Assembly: GCA_039028975.1 (NCBI GenBank)
Contig: JBCCHB010000079.1
Coordinates: forward strand, 9,934-73,933
DNA length: 64,000 bases
Direction: 5' to 3'
DNA from: JAHBNG01 sp039028975
GTDB taxonomy: Bacteria > Chloroflexota > Anaerolineae > Caldilineales > Caldilineaceae
Shown here: one piece after another, positions 1-7,432 of the stretch
Layout of the letters: each line of letters opens with the position of its first letter
Position numbering within the stretch: position 1 is the first letter of the stretch
Position numbers and translations under genes: made by a program
Notes under the pieces: model-generated
Seen by the model: the letters and a program-made list of their open reading frames with translations, nothing else
Database searches by the model: none
What the model was told of the DNA's origin: nothing

Positions 1-328
1 GGGTGAGGATTATATGTTGCAGGCCGAGGCCAAGGGGCTCAAGGATCAGCGTGTCTTCTATCGCTACGCCATGCGAAATGCCATCCTGCCCCAGGTGACG
101 GGGCTAGCACTTAATCTTGGCACACTCATATCTGGTGCCATCCTGGTCGAAATCGTCTTTAGCTATCCAGGCGTTGGCAGTGCCCTGCTATTAGCCGTGC
201 GCGGCTTTGATTGGTTCGTGATTCAGGGCATCGTCTTCCTTGTCATTGTCTCGGTGGCCTTCACAATGATGGTCATTGATCTGATCTATCCACTACTAGA
301 TCCACGCATTAACTACAGGAGCGAATAG
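1..328 (+). CDS. ABC transporter permease, DppB/OppB type (3' part)
   Basis: C-terminal ~109 residues of an inner-membrane permease of the peptide/nickel ABC importer family; the frame is open to the window edge, so the 5' part lies outside. The EAA loop typical of OppB/DppB is visible (AKGL, then RNAILPQVTGLALNLG), followed by GAILVEIVFSYPGVGSALL, the signature stretch of this family, and a last membrane segment ending in DLIYPLLDPRI. One base separates its stop from the GTG of the next permease, so the two are co-transcribed. The substrate (oligopeptide, dipeptide or other) cannot be told because the binding protein is not in the window. Confidence 0.93.
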   Translation, partial: GEDYMLQAEAKGLKDQRVFYRYAMRNAILPQVTGLALNLGTLISGAILVEIVFSYPGVGSALLLAVRGFDWFVIQGIVFLVIVSVAFTMMVIDLIYPLLDPRINYRSE

Positions 329-329
329 C

Positions 330-1274
330 GTGACAGACAGTACACAAGAAGTAGGCACAGCAACTCTCTCCATAGATCCGCATTTCGGGCCGGGTTCAGA
401 GCCAACCCCACCCCAGACAAATCGAGTGCGGAACCTGATACTCTATTTTCGACGCAACAAATCGCTCGTTGCGGGAATCATTCTGCTATTAATTATTGTG
501 CTCTTCGTCGTAGTTGGCGCTATCGTAACCGATCCAGAAGATGCTCGGCCACTTTCGTACAGGCCCAGCCAAGAACCATCTGCTGAGCACTGGCTTGGCA
601 CAGATCGCTTGGGTAAAGACATCCTCGCCGTCATGACGGAAGGCACGCCGCAGACCATCTGGATCGGTCTCGTTGCTGGGACCATCGGGGTCACTATTGG
701 CACCGTGCTTGCCTTCTTTGCTGGCTATTATGGCGGAGTATTCGACACAATTGTGCGCTCGACGGTTGACATTTTACGCACTGTTCCTCAACTACTTGTG
801 CTGGTGATTATTGCCATTTCGGTTCCTGGTACCATGTCGGTCAACATGATGGCACTGATTGTAGCCGCACTGGCTTGGCTTGGCCCCACCCGCGTGCTAC
901 GTGCCCAGGTGCTAGTAATTCGACAGCAATCCTATGTTGAATTGGCCCGTTTTAGCGGCATGAGTGGCCCAGAGATCATCATCAAAGAGATGATACCAAA
1001 CCTTATGCCTTTCATTGTGGCTGTCTTCATCACATCTGTAACCGCTGCTATCTTTTCCACTATCGGTCTAGAAGCGTTGGGATTAGGGCCATTTGAAGCC
1101 AATACCTTGGGAATGACCATCTACTGGACCATCTGGTACGCATCTTTAATCAACGGGTGGTGGTGGTGGTGGGCACCACCGATCATCGTCATCATGATCC
1201 TCTTTGTCAGCCTCTTCCTCATTTCCCAGGGACTGGATGAGTGGGCCAATCCCCGTTTACGGAGAAGCGTCTAA
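330..1274 (+). CDS. ABC transporter permease, DppC/OppC type
   Basis: 314 aa, GTG start one base after the preceding permease. Second membrane subunit of the importer. A cytoplasmic N-terminus is followed by a membrane segment (about 45-66), the OppC-type HWLGTDRLGKDILA motif (about 86-100), a BPD_transp_1 core with the EAA loop (ELARFSGMSGPEIIIKEMIPN), and a final membrane segment. A run of five tryptophans encoded by repeated TGG (near 1160-1172) sits in a late periplasmic loop and is unusual. Its TAA stop overlaps the ATG of the ATPase gene by one base (TAATG), which points to translational coupling. Confidence 0.95.
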   Translation: MTDSTQEVGTATLSIDPHFGPGSEPTPPQTNRVRNLILYFRRNKSLVAGIILLLIIVLFVVVGAIVTDPEDARPLSYRPSQEPSAEHWLGTDRLGKDILAVMTEGTPQTIWIGLVAGTIGVTIGTVLAFFAGYYGGVFDTIVRSTVDILRTVPQLLVLVIIAISVPGTMSVNMMALIVAALAWLGPTRVLRAQVLVIRQQSYVELARFSGMSGPEIIIKEMIPNLMPFIVAVFITSVTAAIFSTIGLEALGLGPFEANTLGMTIYWTIWYASLINGWWWWWAPPIIVIMILFVSLFLISQGLDEWANPRLRRSV

Positions 1275-2311
1275 TGGCTCAACCAATCTTAGAGGTCAAA
1301 GATCTCCACGTCCATTACGAGACAGCAGATGGTGCAGTCAAGGCTGTTAGTGGCGTTAACTTAACCTTGAATGCAGGTGAACGGGTTGCCCTGGTTGGTG
1401 AATCCGGCTGTGGCAAGACCACCCTGGCACTCTCCATTATGCGATTGATTAAGCCACCAGCACGCATCATTGGCGGTCAAATCTTGCTCCATGGCCGGGA
1501 TCTGCTCAAACTAAATGATGATGAGATGCGGTTAACGCGCCTGGCAGAAGTGGCCCTGGTGACCCAATCCGCTATGAATTCCCTCAACCCCGTCATGCGC
1601 ATCGAGGATCAGATCATCGACGGTCTGGAAGATCATGGCATCATCCAAACCAAAGTCGAGAACCGAGAGTTGATCCATTCACTGCTTGAGAACGTGGGGC
1701 TAAAGCCCAGCGTTGCCCGCATGTATCCCCATGAATTGAGCGGCGGTATGAAACAGAGAGTTGCTATGGCCACCGCCACTGCCCTCAAGCCTAAATTAAT
1801 TATTGCCGATGAACCAACTAGCGCGCTCGATGTGGTTGTGCAACGTCAGGTGATGACAACCCTCGGTCGCTTACAACGGGAGACGGGGGCTGCCGTGATC
1901 CTCGTTGGCCACGACATGGGGCTGATTGCCCAATTTGCAGATCGCGTTGGCGTCATGTATGCAGGTAAGCTCGTAGATCTGGCACCGGTTGCCCAGATGG
2001 TAGAAGATCCTCTCCATCCTTACTCAAAATTGCTTTTACAGAGTGTTCCAGGACTAGAAGAGAAACAAGAGCGGCTTGTTGGTATCCCGGGAATGCCGCC
2101 CCGCCTGATTGATTTGCCGCCGGGTTGCCTCTTTGCACCTCGTTGCCCGTCCGCTATGACACATTGCACCCAAATAGCACCAGAATTGAAGCCACCGAAT
2201 GACAGGATAGCTATCCATGACGGAAATAGTCGCATGGGTTACGACGGAAATCACCCTAGATTAGTCTCCTGTCATCTCTATTCAGATGAGAACCCAGAGG
2301 TAAGATCGTGA
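1274..2311 (+). CDS. ABC transporter ATP-binding protein, OppD/DppD type
   Basis: 345 aa counted from the ATG that overlaps the permease stop; a longer in-frame start at 1241 would lie inside the permease gene and is less likely. Walker A GESGCGKTT, signature ELSGGMKQR, Walker B LIIADEPTSALD and the H-loop GHDMG are all intact. The C-terminus carries the oligopeptide-transporter tail (GCLFAPRCPSAMTHC) that distinguishes these ATPases from general ABC proteins. It should energise the two permeases together with the next gene product, whose GTG overlaps its stop by four bases. Confidence 0.95.
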   Translation: MAQPILEVKDLHVHYETADGAVKAVSGVNLTLNAGERVALVGESGCGKTTLALSIMRLIKPPARIIGGQILLHGRDLLKLNDDEMRLTRLAEVALVTQSAMNSLNPVMRIEDQIIDGLEDHGIIQTKVENRELIHSLLENVGLKPSVARMYPHELSGGMKQRVAMATATALKPKLIIADEPTSALDVVVQRQVMTTLGRLQRETGAAVILVGHDMGLIAQFADRVGVMYAGKLVDLAPVAQMVEDPLHPYSKLLLQSVPGLEEKQERLVGIPGMPPRLIDLPPGCLFAPRCPSAMTHCTQIAPELKPPNDRIAIHDGNSRMGYDGNHPRLVSCHLYSDENPEVRS

Positions 2312-3327
2312 CTGCGCTTCTTGAACTACAAAATGTGACAAAGGTCTTTGGCGGGGGTGCATTTAGCCGAGATAAAACAGTGGCTGTGAACGATGTTTCT
2401 TTTTCTATCTCTGGGGATGTTCCTACCATGACGGCGTTGGCCGGTGAGAGTGGCAGCGGTAAGACAACCTTATCCCGTCTGCTTCTGGGTGTAACAGGGC
2501 CAACATCGGGTCGAGCGCTCTATAATGGGCAAGATATTGCCAAGCTTTCTGGCGCGCGGCGCAAAGAATTCCTACGCGATGTCCAGCCCATCTATCAAGA
2601 TCCTTTTGGCGTCTATAACCCATTCTATAAAGCCGAGCATCTGCTCTTTGCTGCGGTCAGAAAATTTAACATGGCCGGCACCCGAGCTGAAAGTCAGCGC
2701 CTTGTTGAAGAAGCATTGGAGACAGTGGGGCTAAGGCCCAACGAAATCTTGGGTCGCTTTCCTCACCAGCTAAGCGGTGGTCAGCGCCAGCGTGTGATGG
2801 TGGCCAGGGCTTTGGTTCTCAAGCCTAGGGTGATTTTGGCCGACGAACCTGTCTCTATGGTGGATGCATCCTTGAGAGCGACAATCCTGGAGAGCTTACG
2901 CACGCTTAATCGGGATCTTGGAATCTCCATCCTTTATGTGACCCATGACCTGACTACGGCCTATCAGATCTGTGATAATATTATTGTTATGTATCGTGGG
3001 GCAGTGGTTGAAAGTGGATCGGTAGAACGGGTTATCAAAGAACCCAAACATCCGTACACCCAATTATTAGTCGAATCGATTCCCCAAATGCGGGCGATAC
3101 GAGATTGGGAACAAGAGGACGCTGAGGCGATTTCAACCCTGGATGATGTGAGCCAATCGTTGGATGGGTGTAAATTTGCTGATCGTTGTCCCGCTGTCAT
3201 GGAAAGATGTCGACAACGGGAGCCGGAACTCTACCGGGTTGACCAAGACCGAGGGACTAGATGCTTTCTGTTTGACGACCAACCTATTTTGGACAATGCC
3301 GATATTTCGACTACGTTTGCCAAGTAA
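2308..3327 (+). CDS. ABC transporter ATP-binding protein, OppF/DppF type
   Basis: 339 aa, GTG start overlapping the stop of the upstream ATPase. Walker A GESGSGKTT, signature QLSGGQRQR, Walker B VILADEPVSMVD (SMVD where most paralogues have SALD) and H-loop THDL are present. The C-terminal CKFADRCPAVMERC is the family's oligopeptide tail. It is the last gene of the importer operon. No clear hairpin terminator follows; the next gene has its own promoter. Confidence 0.95.
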   Translation: MTALLELQNVTKVFGGGAFSRDKTVAVNDVSFSISGDVPTMTALAGESGSGKTTLSRLLLGVTGPTSGRALYNGQDIAKLSGARRKEFLRDVQPIYQDPFGVYNPFYKAEHLLFAAVRKFNMAGTRAESQRLVEEALETVGLRPNEILGRFPHQLSGGQRQRVMVARALVLKPRVILADEPVSMVDASLRATILESLRTLNRDLGISILYVTHDLTTAYQICDNIIVMYRGAVVESGSVERVIKEPKHPYTQLLVESIPQMRAIRDWEQEDAEAISTLDDVSQSLDGCKFADRCPAVMERCRQREPELYRVDQDRGTRCFLFDDQPILDNADISTTFAK

Positions 3328-3386
3328 TGTTCTGATGGGTTTCTACTGGAGACCTGCTAAATATTGACTTGTCAACAACTCTACTC

Positions 3387-3413
3387 TTGTGCTAGACTAT
3401 TTACACGTATAAT
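3387..3413 (+). promoter_or_regulatory. Putative sigma-70-type promoter of rsfS
   Basis: A perfect -10 TATAAT at 3408-3413 follows a weak -35-like TTGTGC (3387-3392) at short spacing. It lies about 90 bases before the ribosome-binding site of rsfS and after the end of the ABC operon. A small palindrome, TTGACTTGTCAA, sits just upstream at 3364-3375. Confidence 0.45.
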
Positions 3414-3537
3414 ATTTTCTTTACATATTTCATTTGACTTGGCTACCTTCTAGAAGGAAATCACTCGTAATTTTGAGTGCAAGCTGATATTTCGGAGGAA
3501 TTTTCTGAACACTACACAATCGACAGAACAGAACACG

Positions 3538-3933
3538 TTGGAATTACAGTCTGATAAAAGTACCCATTCCCATGAGCCAGTTGATAGCAACACGTTAGCC
3601 CGCCAGATTGTTGATGTCATTGAAGAAAAGCAGGCTGTTGACATTTTACTGCTGGATATTCGAGAACAGACAAGCATCGCAGACTACTTTGTCATTGCCA
3701 CAATTGACAACGAGCGCCAAGCTCGCGCGGTTGAGAATGAATTGTTGACTCAACTACGACTTGAACAGAATATCCGGCCATTGAGCATGGAAGGCAGCAA
3801 TGATTCAGGTGGGGGGTGGTCACTATTTGATTATGGTGATGTGATCGTGCATCTCTTCACAGAAGAAAGTCGTGCCTACTATAATTTGGAAGAGCTTTGG
3901 AGTCGCGCAAATGTTGTTCTGAAGGTTTTATAG
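3538..3933 (+). CDS. rsfS: Ribosomal silencing factor RsfS (Iojap family)
   Basis: 131 aa from a TTG start. The core from about residue 20 matches RsfS/Iojap: LARQIVDVIEEKQAVDILLLD, SIADYFVIAT, then GGGWSLFDYGDVIVHLF and the terminal YYNLEELW. Proteins of this family bind ribosomal protein L14 (uL14) and block joining of the subunits during starvation. Start choice is uncertain. No Shine-Dalgarno precedes the TTG, whereas a strong GGAGG (3494-3498) is six bases before an in-frame CTG at 3505, which would add 11 residues. The gene appears monocistronic. Confidence 0.93.
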   Translation: MELQSDKSTHSHEPVDSNTLARQIVDVIEEKQAVDILLLDIREQTSIADYFVIATIDNERQARAVENELLTQLRLEQNIRPLSMEGSNDSGGGWSLFDYGDVIVHLFTEESRAYYNLEELWSRANVVLKVL

Positions 3934-3937
3934 ATAC

Positions 3938-4011
3938 AGGAATAGAATAACCTGCTTATTTGATGGGGCTACACCTCAGCGAAATGCGTAAGTTATTTAC
4001 AACTCATTCCA
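3938..4011. repeat. Palindromic ~80-bp intergenic element, copy 1
   Basis: Starts just behind the rsfS stop. On the minus strand its TGGAATGAG..GTAAATAA..CGC..TTTC arm closely matches the copy at 30043-30122; the other end is AGGAAT. The second arm is more diverged than in the other copies. Confidence 0.55.
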
Positions 4012-4083
4012 TAACAGCCAAATTGATGCTGCATAAATACTAGAGATTGTAAGCAGCAAATTGTGGCACAATTGAAATTTGAG

Positions 4084-4126
4084 AAGAGTCGGTAATCTTT
4101 GATTCAAAGGTTGACGGCTCTTTTTT
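4084..4126 (+). terminator. Rho-independent terminator behind rsfS
   Basis: An 18-base imperfect stem (AGAGTCGGTAATCTTTGA against TCAAAGGTTGACGGCTCT) with almost no loop is followed by six T. It lies about 150 bases after rsfS with no other gene between. Confidence 0.75.
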
Positions 4127-4322
4127 GCGTTCAGATGGCAACGTACTCTGAGAGCCAGGTCGCTCTGTGCCGCCCCTCATCTTCTACCGAACCCGTTGTG
4201 ACACCAATATATCTTGAAGCGTATGGTATTTGATTGATTCCGTTGGATAATCGTAAGGTTCTTTTAGGTCAAATAGAGGTCTATCGTCATGCATTTTTCA
4301 AAAAAATACATAAAATAGCGTA

Positions 4323-4352
4323 TAGACACCAACGCATAGAATACTGTAAAAT
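4323..4352 (+). promoter_or_regulatory. Putative promoter of the 65-aa membrane peptide gene
   Basis: TAGACA (4323-4328), an 18-base spacer, and TAAAAT (4347-4352), about 40 bases before the start codon of the small gene. Both boxes are one to two bases from consensus. Confidence 0.4.
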
Positions 4353-4393
4353 TTAGTGGTACGCAGTTTCAATGCGAGTTCAAAGGAGAACCA

Positions 4394-4591
4394 ATGATGG
4401 CTACCTCACCTTCGCAGCAAAGGCCAATTAGCGGTGCTAACCACGCTGTATTAGCTGTTTGTTTAAGCGCACTTGTCATGATAATTGTCCTTCTATCACC
4501 TACCATTAAGTCCGCTGTTTGGGCCAATGAACCAACTAATATTGATTTCTATTTGGAGGATGATCCAATCACGCAGCAGATTTCAGATTAG
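4394..4591 (+). CDS. Small hypothetical membrane or secreted peptide
   Basis: 65 aa. Not a recognised family. The case for a real gene is a good Shine-Dalgarno (AAAGGAGAA, seven bases before ATG), a promoter-like pair upstream and a terminator downstream. Residues 18-40 form one hydrophobic segment (AVLAVCLSALVMIIVLLSP) ending in SAVWANEP, which resembles a signal peptide cut after AVWA. That would release a short acidic peptide of about 22 residues (TNIDFYLEDDPITQQISD). It could equally be a single-pass membrane peptide. It stands alone between rsfS and convergent pyk. Confidence 0.5.
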   Translation: MMATSPSQQRPISGANHAVLAVCLSALVMIIVLLSPTIKSAVWANEPTNIDFYLEDDPITQQISD

Positions 4592-4629
4592 ATTAACAGA
4601 TTGGATTGACGCAAATGTGTGTTTCAATC

Positions 4630-4686
4630 ATCCTTAATACCAGTTGTCTACTTTGCATAGACCCCCTGGTGTTAAGGATATTTTTA
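4630..4686. terminator. Hairpin terminator between the small peptide gene and pyk
   Basis: A 14-base stem (ATCCTTAATACCAG at 4630-4643 against CTGGTGTTAAGGAT at 4666-4679) is followed on the plus strand by ATTTTTATT. It should stop plus-strand transcription at the end of the 65-aa gene. The T run overlaps the pyk stop codon on the opposite strand, and without a U-tract in that direction it is less clearly a pyk terminator. Confidence 0.7.
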
Positions 4687-6105
4687 TTCTATGGTGCTAA
4701 TTAGCATCAGATTTGTTGCTGTACGTTGTCCACCGACAACGCCTGCTGTCACAACGACCGAATCACCGGAATTCACTTGTTCACTTTCTTTGGCTTTTTG
4801 TAAGGCATCGTCAATCACTTCATCGGTATGATTGAGTTCTTTTGTAATAAGTGGATAGGTACCCCAGTGAAGGCAAAGTCGATGTTGGACTGCCTGAACT
4901 GGCGTAATGGCTAGTACCGGTACATTGGGTCTGAATGCAGCAATCAATTTGGGTGTATTCCCGCTCATGGTTGGCGCAAGAATGGCTTTGACCTTTGTTT
5001 CTCGGGCCGCCTGGATTGTGGCATGGCACACTGCACCCGCATTGGAGAAGATATCTGGCTCATCAAATTGTGTTGGTAGTACATTCTGGATTGCGCTTTC
5101 AGCTTCGCCAGCAATGTTTGCCATGGTCTTGACGGCCTCGACTGGGAATGTGCCGACTGCTGTCTCCCCCGACAGCATAATCGCGTCCGTTCCGTCTAAC
5201 ACTGCATTGGCCACGTCACTGGCTTCTGCTCTGGTCGGTCTAGGGTTTCGGATCATTGAATCAAGCATCTGGGTAGCAGTAATAACGGGTTTTGCCGCTT
5301 TTAGACACTTGTTGATAATGAGCTTCTGGGTGATTGGGACTGCTTCTGGGCTTGTCTCAATCCCCAGGTCCCCACGAGCTACCATTATCGCGTCTGAGGC
5401 TTGAATAATTGCATCAATATTATGCACAGCATCCGGCTTTTCTATCTTGGAGATTACTGGCGTGGCGTAGCCATTTGGCGAGTTTTCTTTGATGATATCC
5501 TTAAGTTCAATGACCTCGCTGGATGTACGGACAAAGCTAAAGGCGATCCAATCGGCTTTTTGCTCTAACGCAAAGAGGACATCAGTCCGGTCCTTGTCTG
5601 TAATGGCTGGAATGCCCAACGATGCATCTGGCAGATTGATGCCTTTATTGTCATGCAGCATTCCACCAAAAACAACCTTTGTGTGGATCTCATTCTCGCT
5701 CGTTTCGGTTACCTCTAGCTCTAGCAGTCCATCATCAATTAGAATTCGTTCACCCTTTTTAACCAAAGTTGGGAGTGTCTTGTATTGGACAGGTGCCCGA
5801 CCTGCAACGCCAACAATATCCTCATTCGTTAAAACAAAATCTTCACCAGTGTGCAGCGGTACACCACCAGTCTGCATCTTGCCCATTCGGAGCTTTGGCC
5901 CCTGTAGATCCATCAAAATGGCTACTGACTTTCCCATTTTGGCTGCTAGACTTCTGATCAACTCTGCGCTCTCTGCATGATATTCATGAGAGCCGTGGCT
6001 CATATTAAGCCTTGCTACATTCATACCGCTCTCTATCATTTGAGTGAGCACTTCGGGCTTTCGGCTGGCTGGGCCGATGGTACAGACAATTTTCACGCGT
6101 AGCAT
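4684..6105 (-). CDS. pyk: Pyruvate kinase
   Basis: 473 aa, normal length for a bacterial enzyme. It converts phosphoenolpyruvate and ADP to pyruvate and ATP at the end of glycolysis. Visible motifs are the N-terminal KIVCTIGPASRKPEVLTQMI and NVARLNMSHGSHEYH (substrate and K+ site), LMDLQGPKLRMG, the active-site stretch ISKIEKPDAVHNIDAII, MVARGDLGIE (metal binding) and MLDSMIRNPRPTRAEASDVANAVLDGTD-type signatures. The C-terminal allosteric domain is complete. A Shine-Dalgarno (AGGAG) precedes the ATG on the minus strand. It stands alone as a transcription unit. Confidence 0.97.
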   Translation of the reverse strand: MLRVKIVCTIGPASRKPEVLTQMIESGMNVARLNMSHGSHEYHAESAELIRSLAAKMGKSVAILMDLQGPKLRMGKMQTGGVPLHTGEDFVLTNEDIVGVAGRAPVQYKTLPTLVKKGERILIDDGLLELEVTETSENEIHTKVVFGGMLHDNKGINLPDASLGIPAITDKDRTDVLFALEQKADWIAFSFVRTSSEVIELKDIIKENSPNGYATPVISKIEKPDAVHNIDAIIQASDAIMVARGDLGIETSPEAVPITQKLIINKCLKAAKPVITATQMLDSMIRNPRPTRAEASDVANAVLDGTDAIMLSGETAVGTFPVEAVKTMANIAGEAESAIQNVLPTQFDEPDIFSNAGAVCHATIQAARETKVKAILAPTMSGNTPKLIAAFRPNVPVLAITPVQAVQHRLCLHWGTYPLITKELNHTDEVIDDALQKAKESEQVNSGDSVVVTAGVVGGQRTATNLMLISTIE

Positions 6106-6253
6106 GTATAAATGGCTCCTAATTGGTAGGGGATACTAATCCGTAAGGTAAATACTTGTTATAGGTTGTGTACTGCTTTTGGGCATAAATGGGAATAATA
6201 AGACCGTACCATTCTAGCTTTTTGTCGAGGAGAATCTATTGCAAACTGCTTAC

Positions 6254-6339
6254 TATACTGCGGTCGCTTTGAAAAACGGACTTTTCCATGACCTCTGGCG
6301 GAGAGGCCAAACCCCGGTTTTCAAACGGAGCTGAGTATA
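6254..6339 (+). repeat. 86-bp dispersed element, long form, copy 1
   Basis: Begins TATACTGCGGTCG and ends GGAGCTGAGTATA, imperfect inverted ends. Internal GGCCTCTCCGCCAGAGGTC can fold. The short form (25113-25147) looks like this element with the centre removed. It lies between the GyrA-CTD gene and pyk. Confidence 0.6.
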
Positions 6340-6363
6340 ATTACTTAAGAACAGAGCCAAACT

Positions 6364-7419
6364 CTAAAGCACGGTTGTCGTTAATGCTGTACACTCATCA
6401 GCACGAAGAGACATACAGCTAACGCCCTGTACCACACCTTCTTTGGCAGGTATCTCATTGGCCTGAAAACGAATAATTTTTCCTAGTCTAGAGATAATAA
6501 ATATATCATCATTGGGGCCAACAGCCGAGGCTCCAATAACCACATCTGATTTAATACCGACTTTACCACCAGCCCCAGGAGACTTATTGGCACTAAAGCC
6601 GGCCATTAATCGTATGGTACCTTTACCATCCTCGGTTACCATTAAAACACCACCATCTGCGGATGCAGCTGCTACGCCTACAATTTCATCAGTTGGGGAA
6701 ACCCGCATACCCAAACATCCGCGAACTGGTACCTGCTTTTCTGCAAAACGAATGGCTTGGCCTGCTTTCGTCACCAAAAAGAGATCTTGGCCGCCTGTTG
6801 ACCAGCAAGCGGCTGCAGGAGGACCACCTTCAGCGATGTTATAAAGGACCGTTCCTGGTTGCAATCCCTCCCCTAAATAGTGGCTGGCAATCCGGCGAAC
6901 CTGACCTCGCTGGCTCACCAAAACAACATATGAGCCGTCAATACCATGAGACGCACCACCGTTAGCTGCAAATGCCAAAGCCAAGTTCTCACCATCCTTT
7001 AAAGGGAAATCCCCCAAAATGGACTCCCCACGTCCCCGTACCTCAGTTTCCACAATTTTGCTAACCGGTAGGCGAAACGCTCGCGCTTCAGTTGTTACTA
7101 CGATTAGGCTATCTTCTAATTCAGCAATAATAAGATGTGTCGGAGATTCGTCATCTGGGCATTCCAGATCAAAGACACCCATGCCACTACGACGCTGGCG
7201 CACATAAAGATGCCGAGGCGTTCGCTTGGCATAACCACGTTTACTAAGACTAATAACTTGAATTGTTGTTGGTGGTTCGCTCGGCTCTAGAATTGTTTCG
7301 GCACGTCTTTTGGTATTGTCACTACCCTTTTCCTGTTCCGCTATCTGTGCCTCAAGCGCTTGGATATATTCAAGTACATTTGTGGGAACACCTGTTAAGT
7401 CGGGTCGCATAATCTCCAT
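6364..7419 (-). CDS. Orphan GyrA C-terminal (beta-pinwheel) domain protein
   Basis: 351 aa. From about residue 52 the protein is a run of GyrA/ParC C-terminal blades (VISLSKRGYAKRT, YVVLVSQRGQVRRI, LFLVTKAGQAIRF, VLMVTEDGKGTIR, IFIISRLGKIIRF). In gyrase these blades wrap DNA. The topoisomerase breakage-reunion part is absent. Residues 75-81, QRRSGMG, resemble the GyrA-box QRRGGKG, needed for DNA wrapping, but with two substitutions. The N-terminal 50 residues include a short coiled coil (LEYIQALEAQIAEQEKG). An AAGGAG Shine-Dalgarno lies between it and the upstream transglycosylase stop, so the two form an operon. It may wrap or sense DNA topology on its own; the function is unproven. Confidence 0.85.
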   Translation of the reverse strand: MEIMRPDLTGVPTNVLEYIQALEAQIAEQEKGSDNTKRRAETILEPSEPPTTIQVISLSKRGYAKRTPRHLYVRQRRSGMGVFDLECPDDESPTHLIIAELEDSLIVVTTEARAFRLPVSKIVETEVRGRGESILGDFPLKDGENLALAFAANGGASHGIDGSYVVLVSQRGQVRRIASHYLGEGLQPGTVLYNIAEGGPPAAACWSTGGQDLFLVTKAGQAIRFAEKQVPVRGCLGMRVSPTDEIVGVAAASADGGVLMVTEDGKGTIRLMAGFSANKSPGAGGKVGIKSDVVIGASAVGPNDDIFIISRLGKIIRFQANEIPAKEGVVQGVSCMSLRADECTALTTTVL

Positions 7420-7432
7420 AACCTAAATCTCC

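Noticed and set aside
1155..1175. TGG repeat as a slippage locus
   Set aside because: Five trinucleotide units only change the number of Trp residues, not the frame, and lie in a conserved permease; noted under that gene.
4907..5980. Two plus-strand frames of about 165 codons opposite pyruvate kinase
   Set aside because: They are antisense shadows of a highly conserved enzyme gene; the translations have no recognisable motif and no ribosome-binding site.
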